Positions 38,655-47,535 of a stretch of DNA of 53,997 nucleotides are shown piece by piece. The notes under the pieces are model-generated. The model had not been told where the DNA came from, made no database searches, and saw only the letters and a program-made list of their open reading frames with translations. The stretch is from Sporosarcina sp. ZBG7A (lineage in GTDB: Bacteria > Bacillota > Bacilli > Bacillales_A > Planococcaceae). The stretch is taken from contig NZ_JWIB01000023.1 of NCBI RefSeq assembly GCF_000813425.1, positions 1 through 53,997 of the forward strand, written 5' to 3'. Each line of letters begins with the position of its first letter. The stretch's first letter is position 1. The translations under genes and the position numbers were made by a program.

Positions 38655-39854
38655 TTATTGTTTTTCTTTCAAACTTTTTTCAAATTCATTCTTAACACGA
38701 TGCAGAAGCTCAGCGTCTGTTAACAGTCTATAGCCCGTTGACGCCAAAACCTTTGCACCTTTTATGAGCGCTTCATCTCCAACAGGTGATTTTGCGGCTT
38801 CTCTAAACTCATCCGTATGGGCAACTAAGTCATCTGGGCCAATCTTTATATAAGGATGCGCAGTCGGAACCTCATAACTAATATTCCCGGCATCTGTAGA
38901 ACCCTTACCTATTTTCTTATCAGTATGAACGACTTCACCGAACGTTTCTAATTCCTCATGTAAAACTTCATCTAATACAGAGTTCAATACAAAATCTTTG
39001 ACTTCATTTTGGAATCGTTTTATTTCAACTTTAGCTCCTGTTGCAAGTGCTGCACCCTCAGCTATAGCTCGAACCTTAGCAGAAGTTTCCTCGGTTTTTG
39101 ACCACGTTTCCGCTCGGATGAAAAATCGTGCGGATGCGTATTCCGGAATTATATTAGGAGCATCTCCACCATGTGTAATGATTCCGTGGATTCTTACATC
39201 CGATGGAAGCTGCTGACGAAGTGCGTTTATTCCATTAAAGAGTTGAATAACCGCGTCCAATGCATTGATTCCTTTTTCAGGTGAACCTGATGCATGTGCA
39301 GACTTTCCGTAAAAATGGAAGTCTAGCGGGTCAACAGCTAATGTCTCACTCGTCAATGCTGTTTTCCCAGATGGATGAATCATAAGTGCTGCGTCGACAC
39401 CTTTTAAGTAGCCATGTCTGACGAAACTTCCTTTTGCACTTCCATTCGGGCCTCCTTCTTCAGCAGGCGTCCCCAACACAACGATCCGTCCTCCACTCTC
39501 GGATAGTATTTTTGAACAAGCAATCCCAGCAGCTACACTAGTTGTACCAATAATATTATGCCCGCACGCATGGCCTAATCCCGGGAGTGCATCGTATTCT
39601 GCAAGAAAAGCGATGGTGGGTCCTGGAACACCACTGTCTTTCACCGCGTAAAATGATGTTTCATGTCCAGCAACAGCCGTTGTAACTTCAAAACCTTCAT
39701 CCTTTAATAGCTTGACATGTTTCTCACTAGCAAAGAATTCTTGGTTGCCGATTTCAGGTGTGGCATGGATTTCTTGACTCGTTTGAATGTATAGATCCCG
39801 GTTCGATTCAATTGAATTTACAATAACATCACGATTAGAAATAATTGTGCTCAT
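38655..39854 (-). CDS. M20 family amidohydrolase (AbgB/ACY1L2-like)
   Basis: Predicted zinc-dependent deacylase or peptidase. Dimetal motifs are clear: LAEYDALPGLGHACGHN (about 88-104) and the general base in TPAEEGG (about 133-139); a lid/dimerisation domain lies about 180-290 and DAGNISY and the C-terminal metal site follow. 399 residues. It is the last gene of the SAM-riboswitch operon, 15 bp after metQ. The likely substrate is therefore an N-acylated or peptide form of methionine or related sulfur compound imported by MetNIQ; the sequence alone does not show this. Confidence 0.88.
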   Translation of the reverse strand: MSTIISNRDVIVNSIESNRDLYIQTSQEIHATPEIGNQEFFASEKHVKLLKDEGFEVTTAVAGHETSFYAVKDSGVPGPTIAFLAEYDALPGLGHACGHNIIGTTSVAAGIACSKILSESGGRIVVLGTPAEEGGPNGSAKGSFVRHGYLKGVDAALMIHPSGKTALTSETLAVDPLDFHFYGKSAHASGSPEKGINALDAVIQLFNGINALRQQLPSDVRIHGIITHGGDAPNIIPEYASARFFIRAETWSKTEETSAKVRAIAEGAALATGAKVEIKRFQNEVKDFVLNSVLDEVLHEELETFGEVVHTDKKIGKGSTDAGNISYEVPTAHPYIKIGPDDLVAHTDEFREAAKSPVGDEALIKGAKVLASTGYRLLTDAELLHRVKNEFEKSLKEKQ

Positions 39855-39869
39855 AATAGTTTTCCTCCC

Positions 39870-40727
39870 TTATAGTCCTTTATAGACTTTTAGTAACTCT
39901 TCCTTTGAAATATCAACTACGACAGAACCGCCATTTGTATCTGCCTCCACCGCTTTTTTCACATCTTCTTCATGATACAGCTCAATAATTCGCTGATAGG
40001 TTTCATTGTTCTTATCTGCTGACCTAGCTGCAAAGATATTTACATACGGCAATGTATTTTCATCACTGCTGTCTTCTAAATAGATAGGATCTTTCACCGG
40101 ATCAAACCCTGCTTGCCCAGCTACTCCATTATTAATGACAGACGCGGCAACATCAGGCAGTACGCGCGGAGTTTGTTGGGCTACTATTGGGTAAATGTCG
40201 AGTTTTCTTGGGTTTTCGACAATCTTCGACGGATCTCCGAACAATCCGAAATTATCTGCTAGTTTAATCAAGCCTGCGGATTCTAGTAATTTCAAAGCGC
40301 GTGCTTGGTTAGATGGATCATCTGGGATTGCGATACGTGCTCCATCTTCAATATCGTCAATTGACTTCAGCTTTTCTGAGTAAATCCCCATCGGAGCAAT
40401 GATTGTGGCACCAATTGGTGTTAAGTCTGCATTATTCTCTTTTGTGAACTGACTTAAAAATGCAATGTGCTGGAATGAGTTTAGGTCAATATCTCCATTT
40501 GCTAAAGCCTGGTTCGGTAATGTGTAATCGGCAAACTCGATGAGTTCAATTTCAATTCCTTCTGCTTTAGCTTTCTCTTTAAGGATTGGCCATACTTCAC
40601 CATCTGACCCCGTCACACCAATTTTCACCGTTTTCGAATCTTTTTCTTGTCCCGATGTCTTTTGGCTGCAAGCTCCAAGTGTTAATAACAGTAAAATAGT
40701 TCCTAAGTAGATAATTGCTTTCTTCAT
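39870..40727 (-). CDS. metQ: Methionine ABC transporter substrate-binding lipoprotein
   Basis: NlpA/MetQ family. Signal peptide with lipobox LGAC (Cys about residue 20) anchors it outside the membrane. 285 residues from ATG 40727 behind GGAGGAG. Family landmarks include KIGVTGSDGEVWPILKEKAK, NSFQHIAFL and PDDPSNQARALKLLESAGLI. Third gene of metN-metI-metQ. Ligand is methionine by family and by the SAM-I control; D-methionine, dipeptides or the sulfoxide are also taken up by relatives. Confidence 0.94.
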   Translation of the reverse strand: MKKAIIYLGTILLLLTLGACSQKTSGQEKDSKTVKIGVTGSDGEVWPILKEKAKAEGIEIELIEFADYTLPNQALANGDIDLNSFQHIAFLSQFTKENNADLTPIGATIIAPMGIYSEKLKSIDDIEDGARIAIPDDPSNQARALKLLESAGLIKLADNFGLFGDPSKIVENPRKLDIYPIVAQQTPRVLPDVAASVINNGVAGQAGFDPVKDPIYLEDSSDENTLPYVNIFAARSADKNNETYQRIIELYHEEDVKKAVEADTNGGSVVVDISKEELLKVYKGL

Positions 40728-40764
40728 TTTATAATCTCCTCCAAGTATGTGTTTGATCAAAAAA

Positions 40765-41427
40765 CTAACGTCTCATAACCTTTCTGGAAAACGTGTTTCC
40801 TATCCATTGAGCGACTTGGACAAGGATAATTAGAATGACTACCGTAACCAACATGACACTTCCATCGAAACGCTGATATCCGTATGTCATTGCGACGTGT
40901 CCCAATCCCCCTCCTCCGACGGTACCTGCCATTGCTGAGAAGTCGATTAAACTAATTGTTACAAATGTTAAACCAAGAATTAGAGGACCGAGAGCCTCTG
41001 GTATTAGAACTGTAAAAATGATTTGAAAAGGGCTTGCACCCATCGCTTTAGCTGCTTCCACAACACCAGGATCTATTCCTACCAAGTTATTTTCCACAAT
41101 CCTAGCGATTCCAAAAGAGGCTGCAATCGTCATTGGAAAGATAGCCGCCCATGTTCCGATTGTGGAACCTACAACTGCCCTTGTAACAGGACTTAATGCA
41201 ACAAGGAATATAATGAAGGGAATCGGGCGAATGATATTGATGAGGATATTCAATGTTTGAAACACCCATTGCTTTTCTAAAATATTTCCTTTTCTCGTTA
41301 CGTAAAGCAGTAAACCGATACTTATTCCTAATATTGAGCCAAAGATGAGCGTTGCAATGACCATGAGAACTGTCTCACCGGTCGACTCTATAATTCTTGG
41401 CCAAAATGTGGTCCAATCAACTTTCAT
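40765..41427 (-). CDS. metI: Methionine ABC transporter permease
   Basis: MetI-type permease of 220 residues with about five membrane segments and the EAA loop EAAKAMGASPFQIIFTVLIP (about 137-156) that contacts MetN. ATG 41427 lies inside the end of metN (11-bp overlap) with GAGGAGG upstream; the longer form to 41445 is not supported. Confidence 0.95.
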   Translation of the reverse strand: MKVDWTTFWPRIIESTGETVLMVIATLIFGSILGISIGLLLYVTRKGNILEKQWVFQTLNILINIIRPIPFIIFLVALSPVTRAVVGSTIGTWAAIFPMTIAASFGIARIVENNLVGIDPGVVEAAKAMGASPFQIIFTVLIPEALGPLILGLTFVTISLIDFSAMAGTVGGGGLGHVAMTYGYQRFDGSVMLVTVVILIILVQVAQWIGNTFSRKVMRR

Positions 41428-42442
41428 GAACAGCAACCTCCTCAATCTCTACGCTTTCCTTCAATGAAGCAATTAGTAGGCTTACAGATTGCTCATCTCC
41501 ATCGAATGAAACTAACAAATTCCCAAAAAACTTCTCCTGCAGTTCACGTATGGATCCATAAACAATGTTGAAATTCACACCAAACTTTTGAGTGAGCCTT
41601 GAGAGAACTGGATCGCCAGCTACTTCACCTTTAAAAATCACTCGATACAGTTTTTTCCCTCCCTTTGCACGCCACTCCTTAAGCAATGCATTTGAAGGTC
41701 GATCCTGTTGTACTGACTGGATGAAACGTCTTGTCGTTGGATGCTGTGGATTTGTAAATGTGTCGAATACAGAACCTGTTTCAATCACTTCTCCATCCTC
41801 CATCACAGCGACACGATCACATATTTCTTGAATGACATGCATCTCATGTGTGATCAGTAGAATCGTAATTCCAAGCTCCTTGTTCACTTTTTTTAGTAGT
41901 CTAAGAATGTCAGCTGTCGTATCCGGGTCTAAAGCTGAGGTAGCCTCATCGCAAATTAATATATCAGGCGATGTAGCGAGTGCTCTTGCGATACCCACCC
42001 GCTGTTTTTGACCACCGGAAAGTTGTTCCGGGTAATCATTCGCTTTATCAGACAGTCCCACAAAGTCCAATAGTTCTGCTACTCGCGCAGTCACTTCTTT
42101 TTTCGCTACGCCCCCAAGTTTTAGTGGGTATGCCACATTCCCTGCAACCGTTCGGGATGTAAACAAATTAAAGTTCTGAAAAATCATCCCGATTCGACGA
42201 CGAAGCTTTCTTAGATCTTTTTGAGAAAGTGTTGCTAGGTCTACTCCTTGTACTTGTATAGAACCCGTGGTCGGACGCTCCAGCATATTAACGAGTCGAA
42301 GCAATGTACTTTTCCCTGCACCACTAAACCCGATAATTCCGAAGATTTCTCCTTGTGCAACGGACAAACTCACGTCCTTAACCGCCGTCACCTCTCGCTT
42401 TCCTAGTTTAAATGTCTTAACCGCCTGTTTAAATTCAATCAT
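41417..42442 (-). CDS. metN: Methionine ABC transporter ATPase
   Basis: Walker A GFSGAGKST (about 38-46), Q-loop FQNFNL, signature LSGGQKQR (about 140), Walker B ILICDEATSALDP, and a C-terminal NIL/ACT-like domain (about 265-341) that senses methionine in this family. 341 residues from ATG 42442 behind AAAGGGGG. The open frame continues upstream through the riboswitch, but that part is leader RNA. Confidence 0.96.
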   Translation of the reverse strand: MIEFKQAVKTFKLGKREVTAVKDVSLSVAQGEIFGIIGFSGAGKSTLLRLVNMLERPTTGSIQVQGVDLATLSQKDLRKLRRRIGMIFQNFNLFTSRTVAGNVAYPLKLGGVAKKEVTARVAELLDFVGLSDKANDYPEQLSGGQKQRVGIARALATSPDILICDEATSALDPDTTADILRLLKKVNKELGITILLITHEMHVIQEICDRVAVMEDGEVIETGSVFDTFTNPQHPTTRRFIQSVQQDRPSNALLKEWRAKGGKKLYRVIFKGEVAGDPVLSRLTQKFGVNFNIVYGSIRELQEKFFGNLLVSFDGDEQSVSLLIASLKESVEIEEVAVHES

Positions 42443-42518
42443 GCTGGGCCCCCTTTTCTTACTGTAATGATTCTGTGCAGCAATGAGCGCAGTCATCGAA
42501 CTTTCTTTTGGTTGAACG

Positions 42519-42564
42519 AAAAAAGCCCTCTTTTTTCTCATTAGAACGAGAAAAAAGAGGGCTT
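42519..42564 (-). terminator. SAM-I riboswitch terminator
   Basis: Perfect 17-bp stem (42523-42539 with 42548-42564), 8-base loop, then TTTTTT on the minus strand. The 5' arm and loop can also pair with the sequence following P1 of the aptamer (AGAACG(g)AGA with TCTCGTTCT), giving the antiterminator. Confidence 0.93.
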
Positions 42565-42588
42565 CAATATAATATGAAACCATCTCCG

Positions 42589-42701
42589 TTCTCATCTTCC
42601 AAATGCATAAAGCATTTGCAGGAATTGGCACAGTGTTCATGTGTAATGAACCCGCTGCCGAGATGTCATAGGGCCTGCCCCTCGATCTCTCTGGATAAGA
42701 A
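42589..42701 (-). ncRNA. SAM-I (S-box) riboswitch
   Basis: Minus-strand aptamer of about 113 bases. P1 is TTCTTATC (42694-42701) with GATGAGAA (42589-42596). Conserved S-box elements are present in order: CTTATCCAGAGAGATCGAGG, GGCAGGCCCTATGACATC, CGGCAGCGGG, and a P4 hairpin (GCAAATGCTTTATGCATTTG). It precedes metN with a terminator, so SAM should switch the methionine uptake operon off. Confidence 0.96.
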
Positions 42702-42741
42702 AGTGATGTATTGCTATTCGATTGTGCAAGAATTATTTTCA

Positions 42742-42770
42742 ACTATAAAGTGAGTAACACGGAAAGTCAA
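42742..42770 (-). promoter_or_regulatory. Promoter of the metNIQ-M20 operon
   Basis: Minus strand TTGACT (42765-42770), 17-bp spacer, TATAGT (42742-42747), about 40 bp upstream of the aptamer. Confidence 0.8.
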
Positions 42771-42899
42771 CCTCTTTTTAATTTTAAGAAAGTTTTATGT
42801 AAAATACTTTCTAGCCACTCAAAATCTGCAACTTTCATTCACATTTATGTGCGTTTTTCATGTATCTATTATTCATTAAATAGTTTATAGGCTTCGCTA

Positions 42900-42928
42900 T
42901 TGACGTTAATTGGAAGACTTGGTATGAT
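42900..42928 (+). promoter_or_regulatory. abrB promoter
   Basis: Plus strand TTGACG (42900-42905), 17-bp spacer, TATGAT (42923-42928). Confidence 0.85.
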
Positions 42929-42949
42929 AATAGACAGACAAGAGAAAAA

Positions 42950-42966
42950 TGTCGAAATCTGACGAA
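42950..42966 (+). promoter_or_regulatory. Paired Spo0A boxes in the abrB leader
   Basis: TGTCGAA (42950-42956) and TGACGAA (42960-42966), both exact 0A boxes, one helical turn apart and downstream of the expected start near 42935. This is the same arrangement as the Spo0A repression site of B. subtilis abrB. Confidence 0.85.
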
Positions 42967-42996
42967 TCACCATTTTACTTTAGGAGGAAACCTGAT

Positions 42997-43272
42997 ATGA
43001 AATCTACTGGAATCGTACGTAAAGTCGACGAACTTGGTCGTGTAGTTATCCCTATCGAATTACGTCGGACACTCGGCATAGCTCAAAAAGACGCACTAGA
43101 AATTTATGTGGATGACGACAAAATCATCTTGAAGAAATACATGCCTAACATGACATGCTCAGTAACTGGAGAAGTTTCAGATGACAACTTAACACTCATC
43201 GATGGTAAACTGATTCTTAGTCCTGAAGGTGCTAAGCAACTTATTGCTGAAATCGAAGACAAAATGTCTTGA
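42997..43272 (+). CDS. abrB: Transition-state regulator AbrB
   Basis: Represses post-exponential genes during growth. The 91-residue protein has the swapped-hairpin DNA-binding domain (MKSTGIVRKVDELGRVVIPI, RTLGIAQKDALEIYVDDDKI, about 1-50) and a C-terminal multimerisation domain. ATG 42997 has AGGAGG upstream. It is on the plus strand, convergent with rsmI and divergent from metN. Spo0A boxes overlap its leader; SpoVG, whose AT-rich promoter is in this window, is a likely target. Confidence 0.96.
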   Translation: MKSTGIVRKVDELGRVVIPIELRRTLGIAQKDALEIYVDDDKIILKKYMPNMTCSVTGEVSDDNLTLIDGKLILSPEGAKQLIAEIEDKMS

Positions 43273-43290
43273 TTTAATGATTTTATTTCA

Positions 43291-43335
43291 ATAACATCTG
43301 TGCCTATTCAAGTAGGCACAAATGTTATTTTTTTA
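43291..43335 (+). terminator. abrB terminator (bidirectional with rsmI)
   Basis: 16-bp stem with one mismatch (43291-43306 with 43313-43328) and TTTTTTT on the plus strand. It overlaps the end of rsmI and can serve both convergent genes. Confidence 0.9.
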
Positions 43336-44205
43336 TTCAACGTGATATGCCTGGTAAATCTCCCTTTTACTCACACCCCGATCGGCTGCGGTTTCACGAA
43401 TTGCCTCTTTTGATGTATATCCTTTTTGTTCTATCAATTGTTCAACGTGTTCAACCGGAGTTAACGCACTCCACCATACTTCCTCAGTTTCTGATTTCAC
43501 CTCATCTGTGCCTTCTACGACTAAACAAAACTCTCCGCGAATCTCTGTTGACTCTGCCCAGTTAAGTGCCTCTTCAACTGTACCCCTAACAAATTCTTCA
43601 TAACGTTTTGTTAGTTCTCTCGCAAGTGTAATACGCCGATTCGGTCCAAACTGTTCTTTCAATGCACGCAACGTATCTTTCAGTCGATGAGGGGCCTCGT
43701 AAAAGAGTAAAGTCTCTTGTCGATTCTGTAACGCTTCCAACTGAATACGACGTTTTTTCTTCTGTCTATCTAAAAAACCGAAAAACAAAAAGGGCTGCGC
43801 AGGAATACCCGACGCAACTAATGCACTAATGGCTGCATTCGGTCCAGGTACAGGTACGACTGCATAACCGTCTGCGATTGCTTTTTCTGCAATATCAGCA
43901 CCAGGATCTGAAATACAAGGCATCCCGGCATCACTCACGAGCGCAACGGTTTTACCATCTGCCAACAACTCTAAAATCTTTCTCCCCCCCACCTCTAGAT
44001 TGTGCTCATGGTAACTCATGAAAGGCGTGTCAATTTCAAAGTGATTCGATAACTTCACAGTATTTCTAGTATCCTCAGCCGCAATCATGTCTGCTTCTTT
44101 TAAAATGCGGATAGCACGAAAACTCATATCTTCCAAATTCCCAATTGGTGTACCAACTAAATACAGTACACCCTTCTCGTATTCCGCACTTTTTTGTGTG
44201 ATCAT
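43333..44205 (-). CDS. rsmI: 16S rRNA (cytidine1402-2'-O)-methyltransferase
   Basis: Tetrapyrrole-methylase-fold enzyme that methylates C1402 in the ribosomal P site. The 290 residues contain [19 protein letters not shown] (about 15-33), AEDTRNT, and [12 protein letters not shown] (about 89-100). Its ATG overlaps the yazA stop by four bases. Last gene of the holB operon. Confidence 0.96.
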   Translation of the reverse strand: MITQKSAEYEKGVLYLVGTPIGNLEDMSFRAIRILKEADMIAAEDTRNTVKLSNHFEIDTPFMSYHEHNLEVGGRKILELLADGKTVALVSDAGMPCISDPGADIAEKAIADGYAVVPVPGPNAAISALVASGIPAQPFLFFGFLDRQKKKRRIQLEALQNRQETLLFYEAPHRLKDTLRALKEQFGPNRRITLARELTKRYEEFVRGTVEEALNWAESTEIRGEFCLVVEGTDEVKSETEEVWWSALTPVEHVEQLIEQKGYTSKEAIRETAADRGVSKREIYQAYHVE

Positions 44206-44471
44206 TCCCCTGCCTCCTCTTGTTCCAAATACCGTTCTTTAGCGGGTCGCGTCAACTGTTTGAAACGGTACTCAGCTTGCATCGCTTCCCGCTTCGTCTC
44301 AAACTTTTCGTGATGAATGCAACGAACAGGCCTTCTTGCCCTCGTATATTTTGCTCCTTTACCTGAATTATGCATGGCAACCCTACGTTCTATATCCGTT
44401 GTGTATCCTCCGTAGTAGGAACCATCCTTACATTCAAGTACATAAAACAGATGGTCATGCTTCTGTTCCAT
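44202..44471 (-). CDS. GIY-YIG nuclease-domain protein (YazA)
   Basis: An 89-residue single GIY-YIG domain: [16 protein letters not shown] (about 9-24) with the conserved Tyr, Arg in [10 protein letters not shown] and Glu in QAEYRFKQL. Related to UvrC and SLX1 nuclease domains; function not known. Overlaps yabB by 17 bp and rsmI by 4 bp. Confidence 0.92.
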   Translation of the reverse strand: MEQKHDHLFYVLECKDGSYYGGYTTDIERRVAMHNSGKGAKYTRARRPVRCIHHEKFETKREAMQAEYRFKQLTRPAKERYLEQEEAGE

Positions 44472-45207
44472 ACAACAATTTCCTCACTTCTTCAGTATAC
44501 GTACCGTCCTGTTGATAAACATATAGCGGCGGAAGTATCTTCAAATCAGGCTTCCCATCTTTCGTCGCTTCGATTAGCAACGTATTCGCTTCCTTTCCTT
44601 CTTTCGGATATACAAATTGAATACGCTTCGGCTCCAGCCGATTCGCTCTCATCGAAGTTATAATATCCAGTAACCTTCCTGGACGATGGACAAATGCTGC
44701 TTTCCCGCCTTGCTTAAGTAATTCACTCGCAGAACGAACCGCTTGATCGAGAGTCAGTTTTACCTCGTGCCGAGCAATGGTCAGCGGTTCTTTTTGATTT
44801 TGTTCACTATTTTCATACGCTTTAAAGTACGGTGGATTGCATGTCACTACATCATATTGATCAAACCCTATTTTAGAGGCGATACCAATGACGTCGTCAC
44901 ATAGCATTGTAATCTGCTGCTCCAGCTGATTATAAGCAATACTACGACTTGCCATATCCGCTAGTTGTTCTTGCAACTCCACCGCTATAATATCCGCTGA
45001 GGTTCGTGCACTTAAAAACAGCGGAATTGCGCCATTACCTGCGCACAAATCCACGATTTTTCCGCGTCTTATGGGCATATAAGCAAAACGTGACAGAAGT
45101 ACAGCATCTAGTGAAAATGAAAAAACAGATGGGCTCTGGATAATTCGCAGATCTTCTGCAAGTAAGTAATCGAGGCGTTCGTCACCTCGTAATTCAATTG
45201 GTTCCAT
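44455..45207 (-). CDS. tRNA1(Val) (adenine37-N6)-methyltransferase-like protein (YabB)
   Basis: SAM-dependent methyltransferase of 250 residues. Motif I is [16 protein letters not shown] (about 47-62) and the N6-adenine catalytic motif is CNPPYFK (about 125-131). It resembles E. coli TrmN6 (YfiC). ATG 45207 is behind AAAGGAG; an extension to 45258 is not supported. Confidence 0.9.
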   Translation of the reverse strand: MEPIELRGDERLDYLLAEDLRIIQSPSVFSFSLDAVLLSRFAYMPIRRGKIVDLCAGNGAIPLFLSARTSADIIAVELQEQLADMASRSIAYNQLEQQITMLCDDVIGIASKIGFDQYDVVTCNPPYFKAYENSEQNQKEPLTIARHEVKLTLDQAVRSASELLKQGGKAAFVHRPGRLLDIITSMRANRLEPKRIQFVYPKEGKEANTLLIEATKDGKPDLKILPPLYVYQQDGTYTEEVRKLLYGTEA

Positions 45208-45286
45208 CGGATACTCCTTTAAGAGAATAGTGACTTCATAATATAGAAAAACCGACACCTAGATAGTAATAGGGATCGGCTAAAAT

Positions 45287-45649
45287 TCACAAATTTTGTT
45301 TACTTAGAAACGAGAGACAAAACAGACAATCTTCACCTTTACGGGTGCTTCCATAATGGACATTGCACACGTGGAATCCCTCATTATAAATACGAGCCAA
45401 ATTGTCTACGCCTTCGCCAACGTCTGCCCGTTGCGAGCGTTCTGCGTTTTTTTTGTCAGTAGCAGCTTGTTGATCCAACTCGTCCAGACGTGCGCGCAGA
45501 TGATGATTTTCAAGTTGAAGTGAATGGTTTTCTTCCGTCATCTTGGCAACAAAACCGATTATTTCACGGAATTGCTTGTGCATAGAGTCGAGTTGTTGTT
45601 CGTATTCGATTACCTTATCGAGAAAGTTCCCTTCTTTCAACTTTGTCAC
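45287..45649 (-). CDS. yabA: Initiation-control protein YabA
   Basis: Negative regulator of replication initiation that bridges DnaA and DnaN. The 120 residues have a long N-terminal coiled coil (about 1-65) for tetramerisation and a C-terminal zinc motif (CNVHYG, then CLFC, about 97-115). Follows ricT by 12 bp. Confidence 0.95.
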   Translation of the reverse strand: MTKLKEGNFLDKVIEYEQQLDSMHKQFREIIGFVAKMTEENHSLQLENHHLRARLDELDQQAATDKKNAERSQRADVGEGVDNLARIYNEGFHVCNVHYGSTRKGEDCLFCLSFLSKQNL

Positions 45650-45661
45650 CTCATCACTTCA

Positions 45662-46480
45662 TCAATTGACGGGCTGTCCCGTCTTCTTCGACAGTTCTTC
45701 CCAAGCATATTCAAGTGTTTGGTCTTGGTCGGTTAACTTCACTTTCAGCAAACGCTCAAGTAAGTTTAGACCGACAACCTTCCCTGAGCCATCTGGCGTT
45801 TCAATACGTGCACCAATATCAGGCATGAGTGCTTTGGCTTCCTCATATTCATCGTTTTCATATTTTAAACAGCACATCAATCTTCCACATAACCCCGAAA
45901 TCTTTGAAGGATTCAATGATAGATTTTGATCTTTTGCCATTTTAATAGAAACCGGTTCGAAATCACCTAAAAATGTAGAACAACAAAGCATTCTGCCACA
46001 AGGACCAATTCCGCCAAGCATTTTAGCTTCATCTCTTACACCGATTTGGCGTAGCTCAATCCGAGTTCTGAAGATAGATGCTAAGTCCTTCACCAAGTTT
46101 CTGAAATCGACTCGACCTTCAGCTGTAAAATAGAAAATCACTTTATTACGATCAAATGTATATTCCACATCGACAAGTTTCATATCAAGTTTGTGCTCTT
46201 GGATTTTGGCGACACATGTAGTAAATGCTTTTTGGGCATCCAGTTGGTTTTCTTCCACCTTATCCTTATCCTCTTTGCTGGCGGGACGAATCACTTTCTT
46301 TAAAGGCAGAACTAAGTCTGAACCATCCATATCCACCATCATGCTAACCACTTTCCCATACTCTGTACCACGTGCAGATTCGACGATTACGTAATCATCG
46401 ACTTTCAAGTCATAGTCCATTGGGTCAAAATAATGTATTTTACCCGCTTTTTTAAAGCGGATTCCTGCAACGTTATACAA
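45662..46480 (-). CDS. ricT: RicT (YaaT), PSP1 domain, Y-complex subunit
   Basis: Part of the RicAFT (Y) complex, which directs RNase Y maturation of operon mRNAs and affects the sporulation phosphorelay. 272 residues, PSP1 domain about 60-150. The cysteines that help hold Fe-S clusters are present: GPCGRMLCC (about 165-175) and GLCGRLMCCLKYE (about 202-214). Overlaps holB by 8 bp. Confidence 0.95.
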   Translation of the reverse strand: MYNVAGIRFKKAGKIHYFDPMDYDLKVDDYVIVESARGTEYGKVVSMMVDMDGSDLVLPLKKVIRPASKEDKDKVEENQLDAQKAFTTCVAKIQEHKLDMKLVDVEYTFDRNKVIFYFTAEGRVDFRNLVKDLASIFRTRIELRQIGVRDEAKMLGGIGPCGRMLCCSTFLGDFEPVSIKMAKDQNLSLNPSKISGLCGRLMCCLKYENDEYEEAKALMPDIGARIETPDGSGKVVGLNLLERLLKVKLTDQDQTLEYAWEELSKKTGQPVN

Positions 46481-47480
46481 CGAATAACCCCTCCTGCATA
46501 CTGAGCACCAATTGCTCCATTAAAAGCGTCCGGTGCATATTGCGATGCAATTGCTTTTTTGCCTGCAAAACTGATTCCAAGATTGTGGACAACTGATCAT
46601 AAGTCATTTTCATTGCTAGACTGGTTATGAATTCATCTAAATCCGGGTATGCGGGTATTGCAGACAGTCCCGCTTTCTTCGCCACAATATCACGGTACAT
46701 GTACAGAAGCAAGTCCAGCCCCATCTCGGTATCTACTTTTTCTTTCAAGAATGGTGCCCATTCAGACTGGATGAGTAATAATGCATCTGTCACGTTCAAA
46801 TCGATGGCTTGAACTAATTTTACCACTGTTTTTCGCAAACTTACAAACTGCTCGTCTAATGCCAGTTCAGCAGCACGGGTTGAATCTGCAGTAAGTGAAG
46901 TTACCGTAGCTGCAAGTGATGGAGAAACCCCTTCAGCTTTCAAGGTTTCCAACAGCTGTTCCCGCTGTGGTGGAAGGAAAGAGATACGCTGACATCTAGA
47001 CTGAATTGTAGGCAATACCATATGATAGGCATCTGTCAGCAGTATTGCCGTTACATCTCCTTCAGGTTCTTCTAAAAATTTGAGAAGTGCATTAGCTGCG
47101 GCTGTATTCATTCGATGAGCATAATCAATCATATAAATACGGCGTCCACTCTCATATCCCTTTTTCGTCATAACTGAGAGTAATCCTGCCATTTGTTCTT
47201 TTTTTATGTCTTGACCATCAGGTTCAATCGTTAAAATGTTTGGATGATTTCCTGAAGCAACGCGCTTGCAGGCGCTACATGTTCCACATGGAACATTCTC
47301 GTTTGGTTGCTCACACAATAATAATTGGGCGAAGTATAATGCAGCCTCTTGTTTCCCAATCCCTTTTTCACCATCAAATATATAAGCATGACCAATCCGA
47401 TGATTGCGGTAGGCAGCACTGAATCTAGCAGCAACTGCCGGCTGTTCGGTAGCGATTCGACTGTTTAACTGATTTTCCAT
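46473..47480 (-). CDS. holB: DNA polymerase III delta' subunit
   Basis: Clamp-loader subunit. 335 residues; AAA+ fold with IFDGEKGIGKQEAALYFA (degenerate P loop, about 33-50), zinc module C...CGTCSACKR (about 57-70) and sensor region around FLEEPEGD. Heads the holB-ricT-yabA-yabB-yazA-rsmI operon. A parS-like palindrome lies in its coding sequence at 47280-47295. Confidence 0.95.
   Translation of the reverse strand: MENQLNSRIATEQPAVAARFSAAYRNHRIGHAYIFDGEKGIGKQEAALYFAQLLLCEQPNENVPCGTCSACKRVASGNHPNILTIEPDGQDIKKEQMAGLLSVMTKKGYESGRRIYMIDYAHRMNTAAANALLKFLEEPEGDVTAILLTDAYHMVLPTIQSRCQRISFLPPQREQLLETLKAEGVSPSLAATVTSLTADSTRAAELALDEQFVSLRKTVVKLVQAIDLNVTDALLLIQSEWAPFLKEKVDTEMGLDLLLYMYRDIVAKKAGLSAIPAYPDLDEFITSLAMKMTYDQLSTILESVLQAKKQLHRNMHRTLLMEQLVLSMQEGLFVV
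47280..47295. promoter_or_regulatory. parS-like palindrome inside holB
   Basis: TGTTCCACATGGAACA differs at two positions from TGTTNCACGTGAAACA and at one from the perfect palindrome TGTTCCACGTGGAACA. It is in coding sequence (the VPCGT codons). Confidence 0.5.
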
Positions 47481-47500
47481 ACGGCTGCCCCCTTTCGTAT

Positions 47501-47534
47501 AAAAAAGACGTTTTCTTATGTATCAGAAAACGTC
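47501..47534 (-). terminator. yaaR terminator
   Basis: 10-bp stem GACGTTTTCT/AGAAAACGTC (47507-47516 with 47525-47534), 8-base loop, six T on the minus strand. Confidence 0.92.
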
Positions 47535-47535
47535 C

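Noticed and set aside
42443..42742. In-frame extension of metN by about 100 codons
   Set aside because: It runs through the terminator and SAM-I aptamer; ATG 42442 has a good ribosome site and the family start.
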